DNA of 64,000 nucleotides, from positions 454,480-518,479 of the forward strand of contig NZ_JIAW01000003.1 of the NCBI RefSeq assembly GCF_000620625.1. Reading direction: 5' to 3'. Of the stretch, positions 7,835 to 16,931 are shown piece by piece. The stretch is from Mycobacterium sp. URHB0044. Lineage in GTDB: Bacteria; Actinomycetota; Actinomycetes; Mycobacteriales; Mycobacteriaceae. Within the stretch, counting starts at the first letter, position 1; every line of letters starts with the position of its first letter. Below the pieces are notes generated by a model. It was not told the origin of the DNA and did not search any database. It worked only from the letters and a program-made list of their open reading frames with translations. The position numbers and the translations under genes are program-made.

Positions 7835-8911
7835 ATGCCGACGCCGCCCGTGACCCTCATCGACCCCACCGACGAGCGATGGACGTCCGCTCTGGCCCGA
7901 GTGGGCCACGATGTCTACGCCACGCCCGGCTATGTCACTGCTGAGGCGCTTCGGATTCAGGCGGAGCCGGTGGGCTGCCTGATCGACGACGGTGGCCGTC
8001 TGTTCCTGCTCCCTCTGCTGCTCCGGAGTGTCGAAGGCGACGAGGGATCGACGAGGGACGCGATCTCGCCCTACGGCTATCCCGGCATCGTGCTCGACGA
8101 AGACGGCGCCGCGGACGATGACTTTGCGGATGACTGCCTCGCTGCGTGCCTCGATGCGCTCCGCGGAGTTGACGTGTGCACTGCGTTCGTCCGATTGCAT
8201 CCGGTGTTGAACGCTTCGCTGGGCCCCCAGCTGAGGCGACACCCGGTCACCGAGAACGGCCTCACGGTGTCGATCGATCTGACGGTGCCCGCCGACCAGG
8301 CGTGGGCCGCCATGAGCAAGGGGCACGCAAACGCCATCAATCGAGCCAACCGAGCTGAGTTCCGCGTCGAGATATCTCCAGCCAGCGACCAGATCAACGA
8401 GTTCGCGGCGGTGTATGCCGAAACCTTGCAGCGCCTCGGCGCGGACGAGACCTACCACTTCAGCGACGAGTCCCTCGGCCGGCTGGCCGCACTGAACGAA
8501 GCCTTCGTCGCCGTCGCCTACGCCGGCGATGTGGTGGCAGGCGCATATCTTTGTTTCGAGAGCCACGGCATCGTCCAGATGCACCTCGGCGGACCCCGAA
8601 CCGAGTTCCGAAAACCGTCCCCGTCGCACCTGATGATCCACTCCATCGCGCAGTGGGCCAGGGAACGGGAGAACTCGATCGTCCATCTCGGTGGAGGGGT
8701 CGGCGGGACGATCGATGACTCGTTGTTCACTTTCAAAGCTGGCTTCTCACACAGTCGGCATCCCTATCGGACGTTGCGGCTGGTGGCGAACCAGGACCTG
8801 TACGACGGTTTGATCTCGGCTCGGGCACGTCGTCTCGGTTCATCCAGTGCGGAGTTGCTCGGCACGGGCTTCTTCCCCGCCTACCGCGCAACGCCTGAGC
8901 CAAGCGACTGA
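7835..8911 (+). CDS. FemAB/GNAT_6-like acyltransferase
   Basis: A 358-aa protein homologous along its length to residues ~285-638 of the fusion at 4934-6850. Shared blocks include DAISPYGYPG, RLHPVLNAS, the SHLMIHSIAQWAR helix, HLGGGVGGTIDD, FKAGFSHSRHPYRTLRLVAN and FFPAYR. The architecture fits FemAB-like or BioF2-like GNAT acyltransferases, which transfer an acyl or aminoacyl group to an amino sugar or peptidoglycan-type acceptor. It ends 26 bases before the convergent exported-hydrolase gene. Start ATG 7835 has only a weak upstream purine stretch. Modification of the polysaccharide repeat unit is an inference from neighbours. Confidence 0.75.
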   Translation: MPTPPVTLIDPTDERWTSALARVGHDVYATPGYVTAEALRIQAEPVGCLIDDGGRLFLLPLLLRSVEGDEGSTRDAISPYGYPGIVLDEDGAADDDFADDCLAACLDALRGVDVCTAFVRLHPVLNASLGPQLRRHPVTENGLTVSIDLTVPADQAWAAMSKGHANAINRANRAEFRVEISPASDQINEFAAVYAETLQRLGADETYHFSDESLGRLAALNEAFVAVAYAGDVVAGAYLCFESHGIVQMHLGGPRTEFRKPSPSHLMIHSIAQWARERENSIVHLGGGVGGTIDDSLFTFKAGFSHSRHPYRTLRLVANQDLYDGLISARARRLGSSSAELLGTGFFPAYRATPEPSD

Positions 8912-8937
8912 TCGTCTGCCGTCGCCTCGCGGTGTCA

Positions 8938-11031
8938 TCAACTCTGCGGCTGCATCCCGTACACCCGGACGCCGAACGGCGGCACGGATGCGTCGACAAC
9001 CACCTGACCTGCAGCAAGCGAGGTGGCAACTGGCATGTCCGTCGTCCACTCCTGGACGGACGCGGTCGCGGCATCGGTCCGAAAGCGCAACCGGCCGCGC
9101 CACGTGGAGCCGCCGACATCGGTATTGATCAAGGTCACGACAGTGCCTGTGCCGACCTTGTTCACCAGATACTGCAGCGGCGGCCCGTCCACGCTCACCG
9201 TCGCGGCAGCGGCATGGAGTTGGTCGAGCAGTCGCTGGCCCGACTTGAGCACACCTTGTCCCTCGGCATCGAGCAGGCCGTCTGCCGTAGTCAGATATAC
9301 CGATCCGTGCCCGAGTTTGTGGCGGACGATGGCCGGATGACCATCGGTCGTGGTGGCAACGATCTCGGTCTCCAACCCCGGTTTGACGAGGACGTAGTTG
9401 AACTGGTTCTCCGTGATGACCGAGCCGTCCGACCACGTGACCGAGTTCGCCGGCCGGTGCTCTGCAGAGATGTCGACATTGGTCAGCGAATCGACGCCAA
9501 GCCTCAGCTGATCCGCGTTGACGACGACCGTGCCGCCCCGCCGGACGAACTCCTTGAGATCCGAGAGCAGGTCCGCCGACAACGGTCCGCTATTGGCCAG
9601 AACCACGACCCGGTAGAGGAGCAGCGTGTCGAGTCGTGCTTGATCGGTGATCACATCGAGCGACTCGCCCCACCGCGTGCTTCCCATCGGTTCCCACGCC
9701 CGCGGGTCGGCGTTCGGTGCGGCCAGAGCACGGCGGTAGGCAGCCTGGGTGGCACGGGTATCCAGCGTCCCGTCGGTGTCGGTCACCCGCCAGTCCGCGT
9801 TCGCCACGATCGTTCCCCATGTCTGGTGTCCGGGGTAAGCGACGTCCAGGAGACCGCCAAACATGCGGTCACCTGCCGTGTAGGAGTTCTGTCGGTACCA
9901 CTTGAGTGGCTCCTGGTCGAACTCGCCGTACGGCGGCTCATATCCAGAGAAGTGGTTCTGCAAGATGGCCATCGACACCTCCGGGACACCCCTGTTGGGA
10001 TGGCGTCGCAAGCTGAAGTCGGCGAAATCGGCCACCACCGCACCGAGCGGGTTGCGGCCGGTGTTTCCGGCGCCGAAGCCGTAGTTGGCGGCCTCGTTCA
10101 GAATCACGTCGGCGCCAGCCATGTACGCCGCGTACATGCTTCGCTCGAACATCGACGGTGACCAGCCGGTGACCAGCTTGCCGCTGTCATCGAATGTCGT
10201 CGGACCGCCGTTCCAGAAGCGGTAGGTCGAGATGTCGATCCCCCACTCACGGCCCAGGTGTTGTCGAGCCGCGCCCCGGACCATTGCGAGACCCGGGCTC
10301 ATCCCGCTGACTTCGTCGAGGTTTCGCTCAAGGAGCACGGCGTCGGATCCGAGGTCGTACGCGTACTGGGGGCAGAAGGCGTAGACGCACACCGACATCC
10401 ACTTGTATCCGCGTTGTTGGGCGGACTGTTCCAGGTAAGGCCGAAGCGCCTTCGCGTCGAGGTAAAAACGAGACCAGGTTGCGTACGCCTGCTCATCGGT
10501 GAGGCCAGCGAGACTCGGGCGGTTCTTGGCCCAACATCCTCCGCCTTGATCGAACTCTGGCATTCCGAGGCGCCACGCCCACGACTGTGCCGTGACCCCG
10601 AGCTCGCCGAGCGTCCGCGCAACGTCAGGGTCGGACGAAGCCGGATAGCAGGCCGACACGTTCGCTTCGGTGGGAATCGCGAAGTACGCAAAAGGGCGAC
10701 CGGTTCCGTCCACGAAGCGCCGTTCATCTGCCTCGACGGGTGGGTGCAGGCTGGCCCCATTGGCCAAGGTGTCGTGGAGTCGCTGGTCGAGCAGTGGCCC
10801 ACTCTCGCCGTACACCTCGGTGAGAAAGGCGAAGGGGCGGGTCATGGATGGTGATCCCAGCTGCGCGGTGGACCGGCCAGCCGGCGACAACGGAGCCGGG
10901 ACGGGGAGCGGGACCACCAGGTATGTGACAAGTACGACGACGAGGCCGAGCGCGAGTCGCCGAGTCGCCCTACCGGCCCGAGCTCGGGGGGTCTGCAGGG
11001 CATGACGGGGCACCTGCATGCCGTGTGTCAC
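8938..11031 (-). CDS. Exported glycosidase-like protein with GATase-like domain
   Basis: A 697-aa protein. After a basic N-terminus a single hydrophobic helix (LALGLVVVLVTYLVVPLPVP) gives a signal anchor or signal peptide. The large middle part resembles a TIM-barrel glycoside hydrolase, with acidic blocks such as REWGIDISTYRFWNGG and GADVILNEAANYGFG. Around residues 440-560 there is a flavodoxin-like GATase1/beta-galactosidase-trimerisation-type segment (LLLYRVVVLANSG, LKEFVRRGGTVVVNAD), then a beta-rich tail. It is the last gene of the polysaccharide operon, 31 bases after the GT2 gene, so trimming or release of the extracellular polymer is plausible. No family-specific catalytic pair could be assigned. 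Confidence 0.6.
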   Translation of the reverse strand: MTHGMQVPRHALQTPRARAGRATRRLALGLVVVLVTYLVVPLPVPAPLSPAGRSTAQLGSPSMTRPFAFLTEVYGESGPLLDQRLHDTLANGASLHPPVEADERRFVDGTGRPFAYFAIPTEANVSACYPASSDPDVARTLGELGVTAQSWAWRLGMPEFDQGGGCWAKNRPSLAGLTDEQAYATWSRFYLDAKALRPYLEQSAQQRGYKWMSVCVYAFCPQYAYDLGSDAVLLERNLDEVSGMSPGLAMVRGAARQHLGREWGIDISTYRFWNGGPTTFDDSGKLVTGWSPSMFERSMYAAYMAGADVILNEAANYGFGAGNTGRNPLGAVVADFADFSLRRHPNRGVPEVSMAILQNHFSGYEPPYGEFDQEPLKWYRQNSYTAGDRMFGGLLDVAYPGHQTWGTIVANADWRVTDTDGTLDTRATQAAYRRALAAPNADPRAWEPMGSTRWGESLDVITDQARLDTLLLYRVVVLANSGPLSADLLSDLKEFVRRGGTVVVNADQLRLGVDSLTNVDISAEHRPANSVTWSDGSVITENQFNYVLVKPGLETEIVATTTDGHPAIVRHKLGHGSVYLTTADGLLDAEGQGVLKSGQRLLDQLHAAAATVSVDGPPLQYLVNKVGTGTVVTLINTDVGGSTWRGRLRFRTDAATASVQEWTTDMPVATSLAAGQVVVDASVPPFGVRVYGMQPQS

Positions 11032-11062
11032 CGAATCCAGAAATGACCAGTCGAATTTGATG

Positions 11063-11932
11063 TCATGGACCGGTCAGTTCCGCCCACATCGTGTTCCAGG
11101 TGGAGATTTCGGAGGGCGACGGAACCCGGTTGCGTCGGACGAGCACGAGGTCCTGTCTTCGCGCGATGACGGCCACGGTGTCACGAACCCCCTTCGCGAG
11201 CTGGCCGCCCGACCCGACCAGGCTCGACATTATCCGGCGATGCCGAGCTCCATAGCGCATCAGCAAGACCACCTGGTGCAACCGCGCCTCTACGCTTCTG
11301 CGCAGCTTGATCTGATCCTCCCGGTAGCCGAGCAATACGTCGGGAAGCGATGCGTAGCGGCTTGACGTGTGCCCGCGCAGGAGAATCTCCCAGTCCTCGC
11401 AGCCGCGGGCGCACGGATCGTAGGGAAACCGCTGGAACCACGATCGCCGTCCCATCCAGGTGGGGTGTGCCAGGGGGATGCCGTTGCGCATGGGATTGGC
11501 GGTGAGCTCCTCATGGCCGCCGGGACAAGAACGTGGACCGCGAGGGGTGCCATCAGATGTGAACACCATGGCTCCCGCTCCCACGACGTCGACCTCTGAG
11601 TTCTCCCGCAGAAAGGCAAGCTGGGTCTCCAGCCGGTGCGGATAGCAGATGTCGTCGCCGTCCATCCGCGCAATGATCGACGCGCGACTGTGCAGCACGC
11701 CCTCGTTGAGGCGAGCTGAGATCCCAAGCGAGCGGCCATCGACGAAGGGACGAATCCGATCGTCGAGATCGGCCCACGCTCGAAGCTGGTCCACCGTGCC
11801 GTCGGTGGATCCGTCGTCAAGGATGACGAGCTCCCACGCCTTCCATGTCTGCGCCACGATCGAGCGGACAGCTGGACCGAGGGTGGCCTGCACGTTTCGG
11901 ACCGGCATGATGATGCTGACGGCGGGTTCCAT
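11063..11932 (-). CDS. Glycosyltransferase family 2
   Basis: A 289-aa GT-A fold transferase. The start VSIIMPVRN, the LVILDDGSTDGT nucleotide-binding block, SLGISARLNEGV and the metal-binding ARMDGDD (DxD) are all present. There is no C-terminal membrane helix, so it acts at the cytosolic face of the membrane. It probably adds one sugar to the lipid-linked repeat unit. Start: I prefer ATG 11932, which has GGGGGGA about ten bases upstream; an in-frame GTG at 11956 would overlap the preceding GT4 gene. Part of the continuous minus-strand operon. Confidence 0.88.
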   Translation of the reverse strand: MEPAVSIIMPVRNVQATLGPAVRSIVAQTWKAWELVILDDGSTDGTVDQLRAWADLDDRIRPFVDGRSLGISARLNEGVLHSRASIIARMDGDDICYPHRLETQLAFLRENSEVDVVGAGAMVFTSDGTPRGPRSCPGGHEELTANPMRNGIPLAHPTWMGRRSWFQRFPYDPCARGCEDWEILLRGHTSSRYASLPDVLLGYREDQIKLRRSVEARLHQVVLLMRYGARHRRIMSSLVGSGGQLAKGVRDTVAVIARRQDLVLVRRNRVPSPSEISTWNTMWAELTGP

Positions 11933-11939
11933 GGCGCAG

Positions 11940-12974
11940 TCATCCCCCCGTTCCACGGGCTAGTCGCGTCACTGCCCTGTCGCCCTGCAGAAGCGACTCG
12001 TACAGCTCCAGATGTCGGTCGACCATCGTCTCGACTGCATATTCCTGTCTGACTTCGCGCGCACGGGATTGCGCCCTGCTCACGAAGCCCGGGTAGTCCG
12101 AAGTCAGCTTCACGATCGCGGACGCGAGCGCAACGTCATCTCCCGGCGGAGCCAGCACGCCGGCGTTTTGAACCTGCTCCGGAATTCCTGCATCAGCGCT
12201 CGCGATTACGGGCTTGTGTGCAAGCAGAGACTCGGTGATCACACTCGGCAGTGACTCCGCCTCGGCGAGGCTCGGAAGAACCAGAGCGTCGGCGAGGCGG
12301 TATTCCGCGAGCATGCCGGTGGTGTCCCGCTTGCCGACGAACGTCACGATGTCGTCGATCGACAGCTGCCGGGCCAGGTCTTGCAGGTTCTCCAGCTCCG
12401 CGGAGTTGTGATAAACCATCCGGAGAGTGACGGGGGTTTGCGATCGGATGGTCGCCATCGCACGGAACAGCACGTCAAGACCCTTTCGCTGAATCAATTG
12501 ACCTGCGAACAGCAGCCGCCACGGGCCGTCCTGCCGCGGCAGGACGGGCGGCGGCGGATCCGTCGGCGCGTCGATTCCGTTGCGGATCATCACGACGCGG
12601 CCCCGCACCTCGGAGCGCAGGCGATCCGCCTCTTGATACGACAACGCCACGCAGGCATCGGCGGCCCGATTGATCAACCGGAGCGCCACAGCCCGCTTTG
12701 CCGGCAGAGTCCTTTCCTCGTTGTGCCTGGTGAAGACAATCGGCGTGGGTCGAACCGCACGGCGGGCGGCAAGCCCCGGCACGCTTTTGGCCAAGTGGTG
12801 GACGTGCACGATGTCGATGCCCGTCAGCGAATGGTTCCAGCTGTGTGGTGCCACCACGACTTCGATCCCCCGCCCACGGAGACCCTTTTCGAGCGTCATC
12901 TCCGGGGTCGGATTGATACTGCGTCGATACTCCTCGTCACGCCCGAAGACGCCACCAACAATCAGGACTCTCAC
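11940..12974 (-). CDS. Glycosyltransferase family 4
   Basis: A 344-aa GT-B glycosyltransferase. N-terminal signatures are VLIVGGVFGRDEE and IDIVHVHHLAKS. C-terminal signatures are LLFAGQLIQRKGLDVLF, TFVGKRDTTGM and LPSLAEAESLPSVITESLLAHKPVIAS, which holds the E-x7-E pair. The start is GTG 12974, whose GTGA overlaps the Wzy-like stop by four bases, with AAGGAG eight bases upstream; the longer open frame is antisense noise. It sits between the polymerase and GT2 genes, so it should assemble the repeat unit. Confidence 0.88.
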   Translation of the reverse strand: MRVLIVGGVFGRDEEYRRSINPTPEMTLEKGLRGRGIEVVVAPHSWNHSLTGIDIVHVHHLAKSVPGLAARRAVRPTPIVFTRHNEERTLPAKRAVALRLINRAADACVALSYQEADRLRSEVRGRVVMIRNGIDAPTDPPPPVLPRQDGPWRLLFAGQLIQRKGLDVLFRAMATIRSQTPVTLRMVYHNSAELENLQDLARQLSIDDIVTFVGKRDTTGMLAEYRLADALVLPSLAEAESLPSVITESLLAHKPVIASADAGIPEQVQNAGVLAPPGDDVALASAIVKLTSDYPGFVSRAQSRAREVRQEYAVETMVDRHLELYESLLQGDRAVTRLARGTGG

Positions 12975-14410
12975 TTCTGAATCTCCTTCGTGCGGGAACC
13001 TGTCAAATATGCGACAGCGACCATTGCGATCATCGGCCAGAAGAAATACACAACCATCTGCGCGAGGACCGAAATCGAGTGAATGATGAGCAACGCCACC
13101 CAAATGCCGCAATACGACCAGGTGAATGACGCCAGCGCGTCTGGCGCCACCTCGACACGATCGTCGAGTCTGCGTATTGCGAAGCCGAGCAGTAGATATC
13201 CGATCACAATTCCAGGGACGCCGAAATTCCAATACAGTTCCGCACCCAACGGAAGATTCTGGTCCCTGATATCGGGCTCGCCGTAAACCAATTCGTTGTA
13301 CAGCGTGGGTCCACTGGTCGCCCGGAAGGACTTTCCGAGCACCGGTACGGGAAACATTGCGGAACTGACGATGGAATCGCCGTAGCGCAGTCCCGTCTGA
13401 TCCACTTCCTGGATCACCACCGCCCAGAATTGTGGGCCATTGCCGTAACCCTGCACATTGTCTGCGAATGAGGCACCCGGCTGGTCCATTCCGGCGGCCG
13501 CCGGGTTGATCTCGCCCCCGCGTGTGCCCGAATAGACGTCTCGGTACTCCCCGAACAGGAAGCCGACGGCAGCCAACAGCGCCAGTAGCGCCACGATGCG
13601 AGTCGGCGACTGTCGCCGACCGAAGCAGCTGTAGGCCGTAACGAGGGCCAGCAGGGGAACAACCACGGATCCGCGGTTGTAGTTGTACGTCGCCGATGCA
13701 CCGATGGCGATGACGATGAGGCCGATCTCGACAGGCTGGAGGCGGGCCCCCGGCCGTCGGCGAGCGATCCGCGCGGCCCACAGAATAATGACGCCGTACG
13801 CCAGGAACGGGCGCAGGAATTGTCCTGCCGCCGCCGCCAGGGTGGCCGGGCCCTGCTCTTCGAAGATGTCGCCGTGCCCGCTGAAGTAGTCGACGAGCGC
13901 GCCGACGGATGGAAACGCTAGCCCCAGTCCCACCACCCCGAGCGCGATGAAGCACATGGCAATTCCAGTTGTACGAACCGGTTCCAGGAGAAGCGGCCGT
14001 GGTCGCGCAGGCTTCGGGTACGCAATGTATCCGCCCGCGAAGCACACATATGCCAACGCCTGCAGCAGCACCGCCGTGTTGACGAACTGGTTGGCGGGAT
14101 AGAAGCGAAGCGTGCCCAGAAAGGGCCCGGATACTACGAGAGCCGTTGGGATGACCACGAGTTGGAGAAAGAAGAGCATCGCGGCAACGTTGCCGGGTCC
14201 GAGAACGCGGTCACGGTTCCACCTGACTCGTGGCACTAGCAGCTGGATGGCCAGGAATGTCGCGAACGATATCGGCACAGCCGGATATCTGCTCGCATAG
14301 CCTCCCCGCTGCATGGCGATGGCCCAGACAATCGCCGCCACGCAGACCGCTGCGGCGGGTGGTGAGATCGCCGGGTATCGACGGACTTCCACGGTCCTCA
14401 CCGCCATCAT
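12971..14410 (-). CDS. Wzy-like O-antigen polymerase
   Basis: A 479-aa polytopic membrane protein with about 11-12 hydrophobic helices. It has the layout of O-antigen polymerase-type proteins: N-terminal helices, a long periplasmic loop (roughly GEYRDVYSGTRGGEINP to NQLPLGAELYWNFG-type sequence) and C-terminal helices ending in a short basic tail. It should polymerise lipid-linked repeat units on the outer face of the membrane. Start ATG 14410 forms ATGA with the flippase stop and has GAGAGG upstream. Wzy proteins are very divergent, so the call rests on topology and on lying between a Wzx and glycosyltransferases. Confidence 0.78.
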   Translation of the reverse strand: MMAVRTVEVRRYPAISPPAAAVCVAAIVWAIAMQRGGYASRYPAVPISFATFLAIQLLVPRVRWNRDRVLGPGNVAAMLFFLQLVVIPTALVVSGPFLGTLRFYPANQFVNTAVLLQALAYVCFAGGYIAYPKPARPRPLLLEPVRTTGIAMCFIALGVVGLGLAFPSVGALVDYFSGHGDIFEEQGPATLAAAAGQFLRPFLAYGVIILWAARIARRRPGARLQPVEIGLIVIAIGASATYNYNRGSVVVPLLALVTAYSCFGRRQSPTRIVALLALLAAVGFLFGEYRDVYSGTRGGEINPAAAGMDQPGASFADNVQGYGNGPQFWAVVIQEVDQTGLRYGDSIVSSAMFPVPVLGKSFRATSGPTLYNELVYGEPDIRDQNLPLGAELYWNFGVPGIVIGYLLLGFAIRRLDDRVEVAPDALASFTWSYCGIWVALLIIHSISVLAQMVVYFFWPMIAMVAVAYLTGSRTKEIQK

Positions 14411-15693
14411 GTCAGTCCTCTCGCGGGTGGGCGGGCCGCCAGCGCAATCGGCAGCAGCACAAGGCAAGTCGCAATGTAAGCAGCGAGATAGGCCGAGGCC
14501 AGTCCGACGCCCTGGAGCACAGGCACCAGGACGACCGCGCTAACGACAAGCGTGATAGCGAGTGCAAAATCACTCCAAACCCACAGTGCCAGACGCCCTT
14601 CGGCAAGAGCGCGGTTACTCAGTACGTTGTTCAACGCGGCCGGAACGGTCGCAATGGCAAGTACGACGAGCACTCCGGACGCGAGCGTGAAATCCGGGCC
14701 CTGCAGACCCATGAGTTCGGGCGCGAATGCGACGAAGCCGAGGCACGTCAGCGTCGAAAAGGCCAGCGTCATCGCACCGTACTGAACGAACAACGTCCGT
14801 GCGTCCGTGCTGCGGCCCGTCGCCCGCAGCCGGCCGAGCATGGGCAGTAGAACCGAACCCATCGTCGCGGGGACAAACAGCGCGATGGCGTGCCATCGCA
14901 TGGCGACGGCGAACGTGCCAACATACGCGAGACCATCTGACTGCCTGCTCAGCAGTACCTGCCCCAGCCAAAGTGCAGGCTGGACCGACACACTCGCGAT
15001 CAACGCCGGAAATGACACGCGCAACAGCGATTTGGCTTCGATCAGCAGTTGGGCGCGCCCGTAACGGAGGGCTGAACGGGGCCCGCGGGCAGACATGACG
15101 AGCTGAAACCCCAGGAGGCACCCCAGTACGTCCGCCGCGGCCAGTGCCCAGAGCACCGCCTCTGCGCCGGATGCGCTGAGAAGAACAACGGCCAACAACA
15201 CCCCACACAGAAATCCGTGAACGGCGCGGAAGAGTCCGACCATCTCGAACCTCTCCAGCGCGGCCAACAGGCCGGCCAGGACCTCGACCATCGGGGTGGT
15301 GAGTATGAGAATCGACGCGACGGCCATCAGCGGGGCGACACGCGGCTGTTCCAGGATCGAGTCTGCGATCCACGCGCTGCTCAGCACGGCGCCGATCATC
15401 GCGAGTAGACCAACGGATGCGGTGACCCAGAGAGTCAGATCGATCAACCGGTCCCGACGGGCGATGTCGACCTCGCGGGCTTCGGCAACCAATTTCTGCG
15501 CGGCTACCGGCAGCCCGAGAACACTCACCGACGTGATGACGAGCGTGGTCGACAGCGCAAGCGATACACCACCAAACTGCTCGCTGCCGAGATGCCTGGC
15601 AGCCAGGAGCAGCGCGCCGACGTTCGCAATACGACCGATGAACGTCCCGCCCAGAGCCCAGCTGCTACCCCGCAGCGCGGTGCGCAGCGTCAT
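14407..15693 (-). CDS. Wzx-type polysaccharide flippase (MOP superfamily)
   Basis: About 428 aa with twelve or more hydrophobic helices. The N-terminal signature LRGSSWALGGTFIGRIANVGALLLAARHLGSEQFG is typical of oligosaccharide flippases, followed by GLPVAAQKLVAE. It should move the undecaprenyl- or decaprenyl-linked repeat unit across the inner membrane. The start is uncertain: ATG 15693 gives a family-like N-terminus, while GTG 15744 or 15735 would lie closer to the preceding GT4 stop (15755). Immediately followed by the overlapping Wzy-like gene. Confidence 0.85.
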   Translation of the reverse strand: MTLRTALRGSSWALGGTFIGRIANVGALLLAARHLGSEQFGGVSLALSTTLVITSVSVLGLPVAAQKLVAEAREVDIARRDRLIDLTLWVTASVGLLAMIGAVLSSAWIADSILEQPRVAPLMAVASILILTTPMVEVLAGLLAALERFEMVGLFRAVHGFLCGVLLAVVLLSASGAEAVLWALAAADVLGCLLGFQLVMSARGPRSALRYGRAQLLIEAKSLLRVSFPALIASVSVQPALWLGQVLLSRQSDGLAYVGTFAVAMRWHAIALFVPATMGSVLLPMLGRLRATGRSTDARTLFVQYGAMTLAFSTLTCLGFVAFAPELMGLQGPDFTLASGVLVVLAIATVPAALNNVLSNRALAEGRLALWVWSDFALAITLVVSAVVLVPVLQGVGLASAYLAAYIATCLVLLPIALAARPPARGLT

Positions 15694-15754
15694 GTCGCTG
15701 AGCGGTCGGGTCAACACCGTCCAGGAACCAATCACACAGACCACTTCGCCCCGG

Positions 15755-16891
15755 TCATCGGTCCAACACTTCGCGATACAGCTCCTCGGCCCGCTCGGCG
15801 ATGGCGGGCCAGGTGAACTTTCGCGCCTCCCCCGGTGCCGCCGCGGCCAACCGTGCCAATGCGGGGCGGTCGTCACACAGCGCGATCAGTTCTACGGCCA
15901 GGGCCTCCGCGTTGCCGGGCTGCACCAGGACGCCTGCAGAAGACGGGACCACCTCCGGCAGGCCACCGAGGTTGGAGCAGACCACCGGAGTTCCCGACGA
16001 CAGCGCCTCTGCAGCGGCCATGCCGAACATCTCGTCCTCGCGGGTCGGCATCGCGCAGATATCGAGAGAGCGAAAGACGTCGGCGACCTCGTCCTCGGGC
16101 ACGGCACCGAGCCAGCGCCCGCCCAGCTCCTTGATGTGATCCGTCAATGCCGTAGACCGGGTCTGACCGAAGAAGTCAGTAGGACCGGCGACCAGTAGAG
16201 CGGTGTCGGGATGCGCCTCCTTCACCCTCCGGAAAGCCTCGGCGAGTGTGTCGGATCCCTTCTGTTCGCACACGCGGCCCACGTATCCGATCACCAGCTG
16301 GCCATTCAATTCGTAGCGCAGTCGCGCAGCCACCCGCCGCGACTCGTCGGGACTGAACTGCTCGACGTTGACACCGTTGGGAAGGACGCGGAGGTCGTCG
16401 AGCCGAAAGGACCAGTACTCGGCGGCCTCGCGGGCACAGAAATCCGAGACCGGCATGAGCAGGTCGAACGATCTCAGTGTGCGACGGTGTGCCGCCTTCA
16501 CAATCGGGAATTCGCTGCCCCGGTAACGGAAGAAGTCGAATGTGAGGACCTTCGGAGCGGGGAGCCCGGCGAGGCATACCGCCGCCGTGGAGCTGTTGTG
16601 GACGTGGATGACGTCCGGGGCGAACTTCCTGATACCGGATCGGGCACGCAGCAGCAACTCGATGTCGCGCACCGGGCGCCGCGTTCGGCAGGCGACGTCG
16701 AGCATCGGGACCGAACGCGCCGCCCCCGTCGAGCGGGGTTCGTCGCCCTCCGGGGCGAGGGACACGACCAGAACATCGTCGCCGCGCTGCAGCTGCGCTG
16801 CCGCCAGCTCGACCATCCGCCGCTCGACCGCGCCGCCAAAGGAATACCCGACAGGCAACGTGGATGGTCCGATGTGGACGATTCGGGTCAT
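15755..16891 (-). CDS. Glycosyltransferase family 4
   Basis: A 378-aa GT-B glycosyltransferase. The start MTRIVHIGPSTLPVGYSFGGAVERR carries the donor-side glycine loop. Later blocks are PDVIHVHNSS, VLPNGVNVEQFSPDE, IGYVGRVCEQKGSDTL and MPTREDEMFGMAAAEALSSG, where the first Glu of the E-x7-E is retained. The open frame extends further upstream, but the homology begins at ATG 16891. It lies 40 bases after the Wzz/kinase gene and is followed by the flippase. It probably adds a repeat-unit sugar at the cytosolic face. Confidence 0.88.
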   Translation of the reverse strand: MTRIVHIGPSTLPVGYSFGGAVERRMVELAAAQLQRGDDVLVVSLAPEGDEPRSTGAARSVPMLDVACRTRRPVRDIELLLRARSGIRKFAPDVIHVHNSSTAAVCLAGLPAPKVLTFDFFRYRGSEFPIVKAAHRRTLRSFDLLMPVSDFCAREAAEYWSFRLDDLRVLPNGVNVEQFSPDESRRVAARLRYELNGQLVIGYVGRVCEQKGSDTLAEAFRRVKEAHPDTALLVAGPTDFFGQTRSTALTDHIKELGGRWLGAVPEDEVADVFRSLDICAMPTREDEMFGMAAAEALSSGTPVVCSNLGGLPEVVPSSAGVLVQPGNAEALAVELIALCDDRPALARLAAAAPGEARKFTWPAIAERAEELYREVLDR

Positions 16892-16931
16892 GTGCTCGCC
16901 GAACCGTGTCCCGGGGGCGGATGGCAGTGGT

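Noticed and set aside
11940..14045. 701-codon frame giving a giant glycosyltransferase
   Set aside because: Only the part from GTG 12974 is glycosyltransferase-like; the upstream half is an alternative frame of the Wzy-like gene.
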